Assembly (NCBI GenBank): GCA_020633845.1
Contig: JACKCW010000001.1
Coordinates: 124,001-188,000, forward strand
DNA length: 64,000 nt
Direction: 5' to 3'
DNA from: Caryophanales bacterium
Lineage (GTDB): Bacteria > Bacillota_I > Bacilli_A > Izemoplasmatales > UBA1188
The notes beneath the pieces were generated by a model. That model was not told where the DNA came from and searched no databases. It was given only the letters and a program-made list of their open reading frames with translations. Positions 50,798 through 61,600 of the stretch are shown here, in pieces (position 1 is the stretch's first letter; every line of letters begins with the position of its first letter). The translations under genes were made by a program, and so were the position numbers.

Positions 50798-51196
50798 ATG
50801 TGCATATTCTGTATGATAGCGAGTCATGAGATACCGGCTAAGGTTATTTATGAAGACGATAAATTCATTGCGTTTCTTGATTTAACACAAACAACTAAAG
50901 GGCACACTCTTGTGGTCCCTAAAAAGCATTCTAAAAATATCTACGATTTAGATAAGGAAGATGCGAAGGAAATTCTTCTGGTTGTGCAAAAAGTGGCGCT
51001 TATGCTTAAAAAAGCATTTAACCCAATCGGAATCAATATCATCAACAATAATGATAAACCTCTTCAGAGCGTAGACCATTTTCATATTCATTTAATTCCG
51101 AGATACGAAGGCGATGATTTTGAGATTGGATATAAAGATCATTCCAAAGAAGTGGATTTAGAAGAAATAAAAGAAGAAATTCTTAAAAGACAATAA
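50798..51196 (+). CDS. HIT-family nucleotide hydrolase
   Basis: A 132-residue protein with C-I-F-C at the start, FLDLTQTTKGHTLVVPKKH and the triple-His motif in VDHFHIHLIPRY (H-x-H-x-H, around residue 97). HIT proteins hydrolyse nucleotide conjugates such as AMP-lysine. GAGGAAAAT precedes the ATG, 1 bp after the HAD gene. Normal length. Confidence 0.93.
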   Translation: MCIFCMIASHEIPAKVIYEDDKFIAFLDLTQTTKGHTLVVPKKHSKNIYDLDKEDAKEILLVVQKVALMLKKAFNPIGINIINNNDKPLQSVDHFHIHLIPRYEGDDFEIGYKDHSKEVDLEEIKEEILKRQ

Positions 51197-51328
51197 ATTA
51201 ACTGATTTTATGAGTTTCAAGTTTTTTCTCAAATTTAGGAAAATAACTCAAATAAATTGATTTATTTACTACTATTTTCTAAAATTTTCTAAATTATTAC
51301 TTTTTTTCCTATTTTTTCTAAAACAATA

Positions 51329-51357
51329 AAAAACATGCCCGATAAAGGCATGTTTTA
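51329..51357. terminator. Bidirectional Rho-independent terminator
   Basis: AAAACATGCC-CGATAAA-GGCATGTTTT between the HIT gene and serS. The 130 bp before it is AT-rich with CTAAA-rich repeats and holds no gene. Confidence 0.8.
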
Positions 51358-51360
51358 TTT

Positions 51361-52635
51361 TTATTTAATTATATCTGTTCCCATGTATTTTCTTAAGACT
51401 TCCGGAACGGTTACGCTTCCGTCTTCGTTCTGGTAATTCTCTAAGATAGCCACAACACATCTTCCGACAGCAAGGCCGGATCCGTTTAAAATATGCGGGT
51501 ATTCAAGAGGCGAAGTTTTATCTCTTCTCACTCTGATGTTGGCACGTCTTGCCTGGAAATCCTCATCATTTGAGCAAGACGAGATTTCTCTGTATCTTTC
51601 TTCTGATGGGATCCATACTTCGAGGTCATAGGTTTTAGCCGAGCCAAATCCCATGTCTCCTGTGCAAAGTTCAACGACATGGTATGGAAGTTTAAGTTCC
51701 TTAAGAACTTCTTCGGCCTCATTTGTAAGAGCTTCTAGCGATTTGTATCCATCTTCCTTATAAACAATGTTTATCAGTTCGACTTTATTGAATTGGTGTT
51801 GTCTGATGATGCCTCTTGTGTCTTTCCCGGCTGATCCAGCTTCTTTTCTGAAAGCTGTTGTATATGAACAGTATTTAATCGGGAGCACACTTCCGTCGAT
51901 TATTTCATCTCTGTACATATTGATGGTTGGAACTTCAGCCGTTGGATTAAGATATAAACCTCTATCATCATTAACCGCAAAAGCGTCTTCTTTGAATTTA
52001 GGGAATTGTCCGGTTCCATACATTGATGCCGCATTAATCATATAAGGAGGCATAAGTTCTGTGTATCCTCTTGATGAATGAAGATCCATCATAAAAGCGA
52101 TAAGCGATCTTTCGAGTCTCGCGCCGAGTCCCTTATAAATCACGAAACGGGCGCCGGCAATTTTAGCCGCATTGTTAAAATCAAGAATTCCGAGGGCTTC
52201 GCCTAATTCATAGTGGGCTTTCGGTTTAAAAGAGAATTTAGTCGGTTCGCCAATCTTTCTAACTTCCATATTGTCGTTTTCGTCTTTTCCGATGATAACG
52301 TCGTCTTTCGGAAGATTAGGAAGATAATCAAGAATGTTTTTAATACTGTCTTGGTATGAGGCTATCTTGATATCCAAATCTTGAATTTCTGCTTTTAAGG
52401 TGGCAATCGATTCAAAAATCTCTTTTGTATCTTTTCCTTCTCTTTTGGCTTCGCCGATGGATTTAGAAGCTTGATTGCTTTTGGCTTTTAATTGTTCAAC
52501 TTCTTGAAGGGATCTTCTGTAATCCTGGTCAAGAGCAAGAAGATTATTTATATCCTTGGTATAGTCTCCCGGTCTTCTCGACAATCTTTCTTTTACTAGT
52601 TCACTGTTTTCTCGGATAAATTTTATATCTAACAT
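51361..52635 (-). CDS. serS: Seryl-tRNA synthetase
   Basis: A 424-residue class II synthetase: N-terminal coiled-coil arm (about 30-100), motif 2 FRKEAGSAGKDTRGIIRQHQ (around 270-289) and motif 3 NGSGLAVGRCVVAILENYQ (around 382-400). It charges tRNA-Ser, three of whose genes are relevant (two in this window). It follows gyrA by 10 bp and ends the gyrase operon before a terminator. No T-box is seen. Confidence 0.97.
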   Translation of the reverse strand: MLDIKFIRENSELVKERLSRRPGDYTKDINNLLALDQDYRRSLQEVEQLKAKSNQASKSIGEAKREGKDTKEIFESIATLKAEIQDLDIKIASYQDSIKNILDYLPNLPKDDVIIGKDENDNMEVRKIGEPTKFSFKPKAHYELGEALGILDFNNAAKIAGARFVIYKGLGARLERSLIAFMMDLHSSRGYTELMPPYMINAASMYGTGQFPKFKEDAFAVNDDRGLYLNPTAEVPTINMYRDEIIDGSVLPIKYCSYTTAFRKEAGSAGKDTRGIIRQHQFNKVELINIVYKEDGYKSLEALTNEAEEVLKELKLPYHVVELCTGDMGFGSAKTYDLEVWIPSEERYREISSCSNDEDFQARRANIRVRRDKTSPLEYPHILNGSGLAVGRCVVAILENYQNEDGSVTVPEVLRKYMGTDIIK

Positions 52636-52645
52636 ATTAGACCTC

Positions 52646-55234
52646 TTAGAACAGATCCTCGCTTGGATCTTTTTCTTCTGTTTCTTCTTCTTTTATTTCT
52701 TCAACTTCTTCGTTTAAAGGCGTTTCTTGGTTTTCGGTTTCCGGTATTTCGGTTTCTTCTATATCTTCATCGTCATCTTTGGGAAGAACGGTGATGGTCA
52801 TAACTTTCTGATCGTCTAAAAGATTCATTACTCTAACTCCTTGGGTGGCCCGTCCGGTTTGAGCTATCTGGTCAATTGGGGTTCTTATAAACATTCCTTT
52901 ATCCGTTATAACGAATAGATCTTCTTCTCCTGTAACCGAAAGAAGTTTACAAAGTTTACCGTTCTTTTCGGTAACGTTTAAAGTTTTAACCCCCTTGCCG
53001 CCTCTTGTTTGCTTTCTATATTCACTAACAAGAGTGCGCTTGCCATAGCCTTTTTCGGTAATAACTAATATCTGTTCGTCTTCGCTTTCACATACGGCGG
53101 CACCAACCACTTTCTCATCACCCGATAAAGATATTCCTCTAACACCGGATGCGTTTCTTCCCATGTCTCTGGCGTCTTCTTCAAAAAATCTAATGGCTTT
53201 ACCATTGGAAGCACCGATTATTATATCTCTTGTTCCATCGGTAAAAAGAACATCATGGAGACTGTCGTCTTCTCTTAAAGTGATAGCTCTAATTCCTGTC
53301 GTTCTAATATTTTGGAAAGATGAAACCGCAGTTCTCTTAACAACTCCTTTTTCCGTCACGAAGAAGAGATACCCGGTTTCAAAATCGGAGACATTCATCA
53401 TGGCCGTTAAAGTTTCTCCTTCCGGAAGGGCGAGAAGATTAACTATCGGAAGTCCTTTGGCCGTTCTTGAGGCCTGCGGAATTCTATATGCTTTTAATTT
53501 AAATACTCTTCCGAAGTTGGTAAAGAAGAGAAGATAGTCGTGAGTGGAGGTGAACACAACCTGACGTACCATATCGTCTTCGTGTACCTTCATGCCAGTT
53601 TTTCCTCTTCCACCTCGGTTTTGTGCCTTATAAACATCCGGGGACATTCTCTTGATATAGCCGGTTTCGGTAATAGTAACGATGACATCTTCCTTCGGGA
53701 TTAAATCTTCATCCTCAATATTTACGTCTCCGTAATAATCTATCTCTGTTTTTCTTGCATCTCCGTATTTATCTTTCACCGCTAAGATTTCTTCTCTTAA
53801 AATCTTGGATTGTTCTTGAGGAGACGAAAGAATCTTCGTATATTCTTCGATATCTCTTAATGTTTGTTCAAGGTCGGCTTTAATCTTATCTATTTCAAGG
53901 CCGGATAATCTTCGAAGCGGAAGAGAAAGGATGGCCTTGGTTTGTTCCTGAGAAAGATTGAATCTTTCCATGACTTTAGTTTCGGCATCGTCATAAGCGT
54001 TTCTAATGATATGAATAAGTTCATCAATATTGTCGGTCGCAATTATATATCCCTCTAGGATATGTTTCTTGCTTTTGGCCTTATCTAAATCAAACTGGGT
54101 TCTGTTTAAAAGAACTTGTAGTTGGTGATCTAAATAAACCTGGAGGGCTCTTTTGAGAGATAATACCTCCGGTTGATTGTCGACAAGGGCCAGCATAATA
54201 ATCGAAAAAGAGGTTTGAAGAGGGGTGTATTTAAATAAATTGTTTAACACCACTTCAGAATTGGCGTCTTTTTTGAGTTCAATAACTATTCTGATTCCTT
54301 CTCTTGTAGATTCGTCACGCAAGTCAGTTATACCGTCTAATTTCTTTTCCTGGCCGGGCTTAGTCTTTTCTTTAACCAAATCGGCAATCTTTTCAATAAG
54401 CGAAGTTTTGTTTACGGCATAGGGAATTTCTTTTACAATAAGTGCTTTTTTGCCGTTCGCATGTTCTATTACATCCACTTTTGATCTTATCTGAATGATG
54501 CCTCTTCCGGTTTCGTAAGCGTTTTTGATTCCCTGGACGCCAAGAATAATACCTCCAGTCGGGAAATCCGGTCCTTTTATATATTGCATCAAACCCGAAA
54601 TATCAATCTCAGGATTATCTAAAAGAGCTAAATAACCGTCAATTAGTTCCGATAAGTTGTGCGGAGGAATATTTGTCGCCATACCGACGGCAATACCGAC
54701 GGAGCCATTTGCGAGCAGGTTAGGAAAGGCGGCCGGAAGATATACCGGCTCTTCTTCGGTTGCATCGTAGTTATCAATAAAAGGCACGGTCTTTTTGTCG
54801 ATATCCTTAAGCATTTCTTCGGTTATCTTCATCATCTTGCATTCAGTGTAACGCATGGCGGCGGCTCCGTCGCCGTCAATGGAACCAAAGTTTCCGTGTC
54901 CGTTAACTAAAGGATAACGGTATGAAAAAGGTTGGGCCATTCTGACCGCTGCTTCATATATCGCCGAGTCTCCGTGAGGGTGATATTTACCCATAACGTC
55001 TCCGACTAATCTGGCACATTTTTTGTATTGTGATGAATAACTCATTCCGAGTTCGGCCATATCATATAAAATACGGCGTTGAACCGGTTTTAAGCCGTCT
55101 CTTGCGTCGGGCAAAGCCCTTTGAACGATGACGCTCATCGCATATGAGAGAAAAGACGTTTTCATTTCGCCGACTAATTCAACGGCTTTAACGTTTTTTG
55201 TTTCTATCCATTTCTCTTCGTTATCATTTGGCAT
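52646..55234 (-). CDS. gyrA: DNA gyrase subunit A
   Basis: An 862-residue type II topoisomerase subunit. The catalytic Tyr lies in AAAMRYTECKM (around residue 124), followed by VYLPAAFPNLLANGS, and the C-terminal wheel carries the gyrase box QTRGGKG (around 745), so it is GyrA rather than ParC. The C-terminus is acidic. GGAGG precedes the ATG; it is 11 bp after gyrB. Confidence 0.97.
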   Translation of the reverse strand: MPNDNEEKWIETKNVKAVELVGEMKTSFLSYAMSVIVQRALPDARDGLKPVQRRILYDMAELGMSYSSQYKKCARLVGDVMGKYHPHGDSAIYEAAVRMAQPFSYRYPLVNGHGNFGSIDGDGAAAMRYTECKMMKITEEMLKDIDKKTVPFIDNYDATEEEPVYLPAAFPNLLANGSVGIAVGMATNIPPHNLSELIDGYLALLDNPEIDISGLMQYIKGPDFPTGGIILGVQGIKNAYETGRGIIQIRSKVDVIEHANGKKALIVKEIPYAVNKTSLIEKIADLVKEKTKPGQEKKLDGITDLRDESTREGIRIVIELKKDANSEVVLNNLFKYTPLQTSFSIIMLALVDNQPEVLSLKRALQVYLDHQLQVLLNRTQFDLDKAKSKKHILEGYIIATDNIDELIHIIRNAYDDAETKVMERFNLSQEQTKAILSLPLRRLSGLEIDKIKADLEQTLRDIEEYTKILSSPQEQSKILREEILAVKDKYGDARKTEIDYYGDVNIEDEDLIPKEDVIVTITETGYIKRMSPDVYKAQNRGGRGKTGMKVHEDDMVRQVVFTSTHDYLLFFTNFGRVFKLKAYRIPQASRTAKGLPIVNLLALPEGETLTAMMNVSDFETGYLFFVTEKGVVKRTAVSSFQNIRTTGIRAITLREDDSLHDVLFTDGTRDIIIGASNGKAIRFFEEDARDMGRNASGVRGISLSGDEKVVGAAVCESEDEQILVITEKGYGKRTLVSEYRKQTRGGKGVKTLNVTEKNGKLCKLLSVTGEEDLFVITDKGMFIRTPIDQIAQTGRATQGVRVMNLLDDQKVMTITVLPKDDDEDIEETEIPETENQETPLNEEVEEIKEEETEEKDPSEDLF

Positions 55235-55245
55235 TTTTCTTCCTC

Positions 55246-57168
55246 CTAGTAATCCAGATCCTTAACGTATCCGGCGTTTTCATTGATAAAATCTCTTCTC
55301 GGTTCCACTTCTTCGCCCATCAGCATCGAGAAAGTTTGATCGGCATCAATAGCGTCATCGACGCTGACCCTAAGTAAAACTCTATTTTCCGGATTTAAGG
55401 TAGTATCCCATAATTGAACATCATTCATTTCTCCTAGACCTTTATAGCGTTGAATCTGAGGTTTTGATGAAAGGGTATCCATAACGCTCTTTAGTTCTTC
55501 GTCCGAATAGGCATATTGAACGGTTTTTCCGGATTGCACTCTATAAAGAGGCGGTTGAGCAATATAAACAAGGCCGGATGTCACAAGAGGTTTCATGTGA
55601 CGATAAAAGAAAGTTAAAAGTAAAGTTCTGATGTGAGCGCCGTCGACATCGGCATCGGTCATAATAACGACTTTGTGGTATCTCGCTTTCGTTACGTCGA
55701 AATCTTCGTCGATTCCCGCTCCGAAAGCTTGAATCATGGAAACTATTTCTTTATTAGCAAGGACTTTGTCCATTCGGGCTTTTTCCACGTTTAGGACTTT
55801 TCCTCTTAAAGGAAGGATAGCTTGAAATTCGGCATCCCTTCCTTGTTTAGCGGAACCGCCGGCTGAATCTCCCTCGACGATGAAAATCTCGGATTTGGCC
55901 GGATCCTTGCTTCTACAGTCGGCAAGTTTGGACGCAAGACCCAAATTGTCTAAAGGTGATTTTCTTTGTACAAGTTCTCTTGCTTTTTTGGCGGCCAATC
56001 TGGCGCGCGATGCTAGAAGCGCTTTTTCGATTATTTCTTTGGCATCAATTGGGTTTTCATCTAAAAATCTGGTAAGACACTGAGAAAGAATATTTGATAC
56101 TACTTTTCTTGCGTCTTCCGAACCCAGTTTAGTTTTGGTTTGACCTTCAAACTGAGGGTCCGGGTGTTTAATCGACACAATCGCGATTAAACCTTCTCTA
56201 CAGTCTTCGCCGGTTAATGATTCATCTTTTTTAAAGATATTATGGGATTTGGCGTATGAGTTAAAAAGACGGGTAATCGTTGATTTGAAAGCTTCTTCGT
56301 GTGTGCCGCCGTCCGGGTTATGAATATTATTGGTATAACAATAAAGCATAGTGCCGAAAGAGTCGTTGTACTGCATACCGATTTCCATCGATATGTTGTC
56401 TTGTTCGCCTTCAAAATACATTTGGTGTTCGTTTATTTTAGTGTGTCCGCTATTTAGGAAAGCCACATATTCACTAACTCCACCTTCGTAGCAGTATTCT
56501 ATCTTTTTTCTTTCAAGACCGGGACGCGTATCTTCAACCGTGAAAATAATACCTTTATTTAAAAAGGCAAGTTGCTGAAGATGGGCTCTGATTATTTCGT
56601 AATTAAATTCCTGGCTTTCTTTAAATTGATTCTTGTCAGGTAAGAATCTGACGGTTGTGCCGGTTTCATGGTCGCACTTGCCAACAATTTCTAGATCATT
56701 CCCAATATAACCATAGTTATATTTCTGGTAATAAATGTTTCCGTCTCTTTTGATATAAACTTCAAGCCATTCGGAAAGAGCGTTTACGACCGAGGCACCG
56801 ACTCCGTGGAGTCCTCCTGATACTTTATAAGCTCTATGATCAAATTTACCGCCGGCGTGAAGGGTCGTAAAGACGGATTCGACAGCCGGACGATGCGTTT
56901 CCGGGTGAATATCCACCGGGATACCGCCACCGTTGTCTTTAACCTGAATGATGTTTCCTTTTTGAATTTCCACTTCAATCTTCGAACATCTTCCGGCTAA
57001 AGCCTCGTCCACCGAGTTATCGACTATTTCCCAAACTAAGTGGTGAAGTCCTTGCGGTCCCGTGGTGCCGATGTACATGCCCGGACGTTTTTTGACCGGG
57101 TCTAGTCCTTTAAGTATCTCAATATCGGACGCATTGTATACATCGTTGTTTTCATTGATTTCTGCCAT
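55246..57168 (-). CDS. gyrB: DNA gyrase subunit B
   Basis: A 640-residue ATPase/TOPRIM subunit. ATP site EIVDNSVDEALAGR, VVNALSEWLEV, TOPRIM EGDSAGGSAKQGRD, DADVDGAHIRTLLLTFFYRH and QRYKGLGEMN appear in order. GGAGAC lies 5 nt before the ATG; the start overlaps recF by 17 bp. It introduces negative supercoils with GyrA. Confidence 0.97.
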   Translation of the reverse strand: MAEINENNDVYNASDIEILKGLDPVKKRPGMYIGTTGPQGLHHLVWEIVDNSVDEALAGRCSKIEVEIQKGNIIQVKDNGGGIPVDIHPETHRPAVESVFTTLHAGGKFDHRAYKVSGGLHGVGASVVNALSEWLEVYIKRDGNIYYQKYNYGYIGNDLEIVGKCDHETGTTVRFLPDKNQFKESQEFNYEIIRAHLQQLAFLNKGIIFTVEDTRPGLERKKIEYCYEGGVSEYVAFLNSGHTKINEHQMYFEGEQDNISMEIGMQYNDSFGTMLYCYTNNIHNPDGGTHEEAFKSTITRLFNSYAKSHNIFKKDESLTGEDCREGLIAIVSIKHPDPQFEGQTKTKLGSEDARKVVSNILSQCLTRFLDENPIDAKEIIEKALLASRARLAAKKARELVQRKSPLDNLGLASKLADCRSKDPAKSEIFIVEGDSAGGSAKQGRDAEFQAILPLRGKVLNVEKARMDKVLANKEIVSMIQAFGAGIDEDFDVTKARYHKVVIMTDADVDGAHIRTLLLTFFYRHMKPLVTSGLVYIAQPPLYRVQSGKTVQYAYSDEELKSVMDTLSSKPQIQRYKGLGEMNDVQLWDTTLNPENRVLLRVSVDDAIDADQTFSMLMGEEVEPRRDFINENAGYVKDLDY

Positions 57169-58258
57169 AATTCGTCTCCTTTATTCTTCCCGCCGTCACA
57201 GTGAAAATTTTGGCGTTTTCGAGAGCGGGTTTTCCTATTTTTAAAATATCCGTGGTAGTAATGATGGTCTGCATCGAAGTGGATAACATCGAGAGTAAAC
57301 GATTCTGATGGTTTTTATCCAGTTCTGAGAACACATCGTCTAGAAGCATCACGGGAGCTTCTCTTTTCATTTTTTCTATCATTTCGGCCAGGGCTAGTTT
57401 TATAGAAAGAGCTAACATTCTTCCTTCTCCTTGCGAGGCGTTTGCCTCAAAGTCCTGTCCGTTTTTTTTAAAAATTATATCATCTCTGTGGCAACCGAAT
57501 TGGGTTGACCCTTGAGTGATGTCGCTTTTGTATTTTTCTTTGTAGAAGGCAATGTCGTTTTCAAAATTAACAATATATTCAAAGGTGATGGTTTCGATAG
57601 AACCCGATAGTTCCCGGTATTTCTTATCGGTAATGGCTTCCAGGTTCTTAAGAAACGTATTTCTCGCTATAAATATCCTTTTATTGCAGTCGATGAAATT
57701 CATCGTGAGAATGTCTAACATATCATCTTCAATATCATCATTTTCTTTCGTTTTCGGGTAAAGATATTTCAGATAATCGTTTCTCAGTTTTAACTGTTTC
57801 TTAAACGCCTGATAATCTTCAACATATTGTTTGGATATCTGAAGAAGAGACATGTCCATCAGTTTTCTTTTTTCTTGCGGTCCGTTTTTTAAAAGAAGCA
57901 GGTCCTCCGGAGAGAAAAGAACGGTGTTTAGGTGTCCGATGAACTCAGATAATTTGGTAATTTCTCTTTCGTTCACAAAAACCTTTTTTCCTTCTTTTGC
58001 GGCCACAAAGGTAATGCTGTCCTCGCGGTCCTTGAGTTCAACTAAGGCATTTATCTTCAGATAGTCTTTTTCGTTTTCTATCATCTCTTTGTCTTTATTT
58101 TTATAGGATCTTCCTAAAGACAAAGCATATAACGCTTCTAAGATGTTGGTTTTGCCGGCAGCGTTATTTCCAAGCAGAATATTCGTTTTCGGGGAAAAGG
58201 AAAGTTCAGCTTTTTCATAGTTCCTGAAATTAATCAGTTTAAGGCTTTTTACTATCAC
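57152..58258 (-). CDS. recF: DNA replication and repair protein RecF
   Basis: A 368-residue SMC-like ATPase. Walker A LGNNAAGKTNILEALYALSL (residues about 33-52), signature FGCHRDDIIF and EGRMLALSIKLA, and Walker B VMLLDDVFSELD (around 310). It loads RecA at gaps with RecO and RecR. The start is a GTG at 58258 overlapping yaaA as GTGA. The gene ends in TGA, direct evidence that UGA is a stop. Confidence 0.97.
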   Translation of the reverse strand: MIVKSLKLINFRNYEKAELSFSPKTNILLGNNAAGKTNILEALYALSLGRSYKNKDKEMIENEKDYLKINALVELKDREDSITFVAAKEGKKVFVNEREITKLSEFIGHLNTVLFSPEDLLLLKNGPQEKRKLMDMSLLQISKQYVEDYQAFKKQLKLRNDYLKYLYPKTKENDDIEDDMLDILTMNFIDCNKRIFIARNTFLKNLEAITDKKYRELSGSIETITFEYIVNFENDIAFYKEKYKSDITQGSTQFGCHRDDIIFKKNGQDFEANASQGEGRMLALSIKLALAEMIEKMKREAPVMLLDDVFSELDKNHQNRLLSMLSTSMQTIITTTDILKIGKPALENAKIFTVTAGRIKETNYGRNQ

Positions 58259-58464
58259 TTTACGATTTTGAAATCGAGCTTACCGATGGAAAAAACATCC
58301 CCCGGATAAAGCTTTCTTCCTCTTCTTTCTTCTTTTTCATTGTTCACGAAACAATCATGAGACAAAAGAAAAAACTTGGCGGCCCCGCCGGTTGGTATAA
58401 TCCCTAAAAGCTTCAATGCTTGATGCAGAAGTATGTAATCCGTAGTAATATGTAGTTCTTTCAT
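58255..58464 (-). CDS. yaaA: S4-domain RNA-binding protein YaaA
   Basis: A 69-residue S4-domain protein: YILLHQALKLLGIIPTGGAA, then RGRKLYPGDVFSIGKL. YaaA is tied to RNA or ribosome binding and stands between dnaN and recF in most low-G+C bacteria. Here its own promoter is upstream and dnaN is not. The ATG at 58464 has GGGGTGT; an upstream frame to 58518 has none. Confidence 0.9.
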   Translation of the reverse strand: MKELHITTDYILLHQALKLLGIIPTGGAAKFFLLSHDCFVNNEKEERRGRKLYPGDVFSIGKLDFKIVK

Positions 58465-58489
58465 AGGACACCCCGCCAATATTATATAT

Positions 58490-58518
58490 ATTATATAATA
58501 TTTATTTACTTTTATCAA
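58490..58518 (-). promoter_or_regulatory. Promoter of yaaA-recF-gyrB-gyrA-serS
   Basis: On the minus strand, TTGATA (58513-58518), a 17-bp spacer and TATAAT (58490-58495), 25 bp before the yaaA start. Confidence 0.8.
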
Positions 58519-58639
58519 GGTTAGTATGCTTAAATTTTCGATTTAACGCATTTTTAATGAAAGATGTATTTTCTTTCATTCCGTTTATAATTCGCTTTTA
58601 TATCGGCAATTTTTAAACAATTTAGGCCTAGATAAAGAA

Positions 58640-58664
58640 AAAACATAGACAACGTCTATGTTTT
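58640..58664 (-). terminator. Terminator of the yidC-jag-pth-mfd operon
   Basis: AAAACATAGAC-AAC-GTCTATGTTTT overlapping the mfd stop. Confidence 0.8.
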
Positions 58665-61600
58665 AAAATAATTTTTTGGTTTGGGCTTTCTCAATAAACC
58701 GGGAAAGATCTTTGAACATTTCCAGTTTTGAGCCTTTTTTATCGTAAGCAATAAAGATTTTGCGGGTTTTAAAGAAGAATTTAAAGGAAATAGAGACTTC
58801 TGATGCGCACTGGAAAATCTCTTTGGCATTCTTTTCTTTTGAATCTTCCGGGCTCATTACCATGATGACGCTATTTTCCGTTATATCAGTTCTTTCAAAA
58901 TGACAATCGTTTAGAAGATTTTCAAAAAGCTTGGTGTACATATATTCTAAAAGAGCGTCTTTAACCGGACCGAATCTGTCTTTAAGTTCTTCCTTTAAAT
59001 CTTTAAGTTCTTTTTCGGATTTTAGTGAAGATATTTTAGTGTGAACCTCGATTTTAACGTAATCATCTTCAATATAATGTTCGTCAATATGGCGGGACAT
59101 GATGACTCTTATGTCTTCTTCGGTTTTAGGCAGTTCTTCTCCGCGCTTTTTCTTAATTTCTTCATCTAGAAGTTTCAAATAGAGTTCGACTCCGACCTGG
59201 TTCATAAAACCGGACTGTTCTTTACCGAGAATTTCGCCTGCCCCTCTTGTCGACAGGTCTCTGACCGCAATTTTAAAACCGGAACCGAGTTCGGTAAAGT
59301 CTTTAATGGCTTTCAGTCTTTTTTCCGCATCCTCGGTTAAGATTTTATTTTTATCATACATTAAATAGGCATAGGAGATTTTATTAGATCTTCCGACTCT
59401 TCCTTTGATTTGGTAAAGTTGTGAAAGTCCGTATCTGTCGGCGTCGTGCACAATCAAGGTGTTTACGTTTGGAATATCGATTCCCGTTTCAATAATTGTG
59501 GTTGAGACAAGCACGTCAATGTTTCTGTCGATAAAATCCTCGATTGTGTTTTCAATCGCCGTTTTCGTCATCTGTCCGTGGATTACCGCGATTTTAGCCT
59601 CGGGCACCAGTCTTGATACATACATTTCAATATTTTCAATATCTTCCACACGGTTATAAAGGTAGAAAACTTGGCCGCCTTTTGACAGTTCTCTTTCAAT
59701 TGCATCTTTTACTATATAGTCATTTCTTTCCAGGACATAGGTTTGGATAGGATATCTTTCTCTCGGCGCGGTTTCAATTAAAGAAATGTTTTTAATGCCG
59801 GTAATTGCCATCTCTAAAGTTCTTGGAATCGGGGTAGCGGTTAGCATTAAAACATCAACGTTCTTTTTGATTTTTTTCAGCTGTTCTTTACACTCAACAC
59901 CGAAACGCTGTTCTTCATCGATTATTAAAAGACCCAAGTCTTTAAAGATAACATCTTTAGATAAGAGTCTGTGCGTACCGATAATCACATCTAGTAAACC
60001 GGAAGATAATTTCTTCAGGCTGGCTTTAATTTCTTTGTTCGACACAAAACGGCTTACAAGGCCGACTTCGACGCCGTATTTATCCATTCTGTCTTTAAAA
60101 GTATAATAGTGTTGTCTCGCAAGAATGGTGGTTGGCGCCAAATAAGCCACTTGTTTTCCGGACAAGATCGCTTTAAAAGCGGCCCTAAGAGCTACTTCGG
60201 TTTTACCGAAACCGACATCGCCGCAGACAAGTCTGTCCATGAGAATGCCTTTTTCCATATCGCTTTTAGTGTCGTCTATCGCCTTTTTTTGATCAGGGGT
60301 CAGTTCATAGGCAAAATCGTCTTCAAAAGATTTTTGCACTTCGTCATCGCTTTGATAAACAAAACCTTCGGTTTTTTCTCTTTCCGAGTATAAAGATAGC
60401 AGGTCAGAGGCTAAAGAAGAAGCTTTAGATCGGGCCTTTTCCTTGGTTTTTTCCCAGTCTTTGGAATTTAATTTAGACAGCTTCGGCACATATCCTTCGC
60501 TCGCACTGTATTTAGATAAAACATGAAGGTTTTCAACAGGAATATATAGTGAATCGTCTTTATCATATTTAATATGAATATAGTCGCTGGTTGTCGGGCC
60601 CAAGGTCATGGTTTTAATTTCTTCAAAGCGGCCGATTCCGTAGTCGTAGTGCACCACATAGTCTCCGACTTTCAGTTCGGATATCGATCTTAATCTCTTG
60701 GTTTCAAGACCAATTCTGTATCCTGATCTTTTTCTTCTTTGCATCTTAAACACTTTGTCTTCGCTTAATAAAACAGTGTTTATTTCTTTTATATCAAAAG
60801 AAAGGGCAAAAGAAGACAAGATTAAATTAACAGCGTTCTCTTTGATGTCTATCCCTTTGTAATATTGGAGATTTTGTTCTCTAAACAGATCTTCAATAAC
60901 CGGGAGAGTTTTTTCAGAAAGGGTAATAATTATAGTCTTGTTTTTATAGGTTTTTTTAAGATCGGAAAGAAAAAGATCTAGTCGTCCTTCATAGTCTAAG
61001 ATATCCAAAGAATAAAGCGATATTTCCTTAAGAGAAGGGAACATTTTCTCTTTATTAAGGTAAACCGTGTGGTCAAAAAAATAACGAGAAAGATCGTTTA
61101 AAAAATCCGAAACCTGAAGATAATTGTCGAAGGAAGATAAATATTCTAGTATTTCTTTGTTGATGGTCTCTTCTTGTTTTTTGACAGATTTATAATCAAC
61201 AAACAAAATGGTTTTATCCGGTATGTAATCCACAAAGGAATAATTTTCTTTTATGAAACAAGATAGGTATTTTTGTAAAAGAGAATTCTCGTTTTTTTCG
61301 TTTAAATACTCTAAATCGTTTTCTATCTTTTCTCTTGTTTTATCTGATATGTTCTTGTCTAGTTTTTTTAAAAGAAGATCGTTTAGAATTGTTTTCTCGT
61401 TTTCGCTGAAAAAAACTTCTTCTTTCGGCATTACGAGAATTGAATCTTTTCTAATTTTCGATCTTTGACTTTCGGTTTCTAGGATCTTGATAGTCTCAAT
61501 GTTGTTGCCAAAAAAATCGATACGATAGGCCTCGTCGCTGTTCATCGGAAAGATATCAAGAACGCTTCCTCTTAAGGCTGTGTCGCCTTGTTTTTCGACT

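Noticed and set aside
51197..51328. T-box or other riboswitch for serS
   Set aside because: This gap is downstream of serS; serS is co-transcribed after gyrA with a 10-bp gap, leaving no leader.
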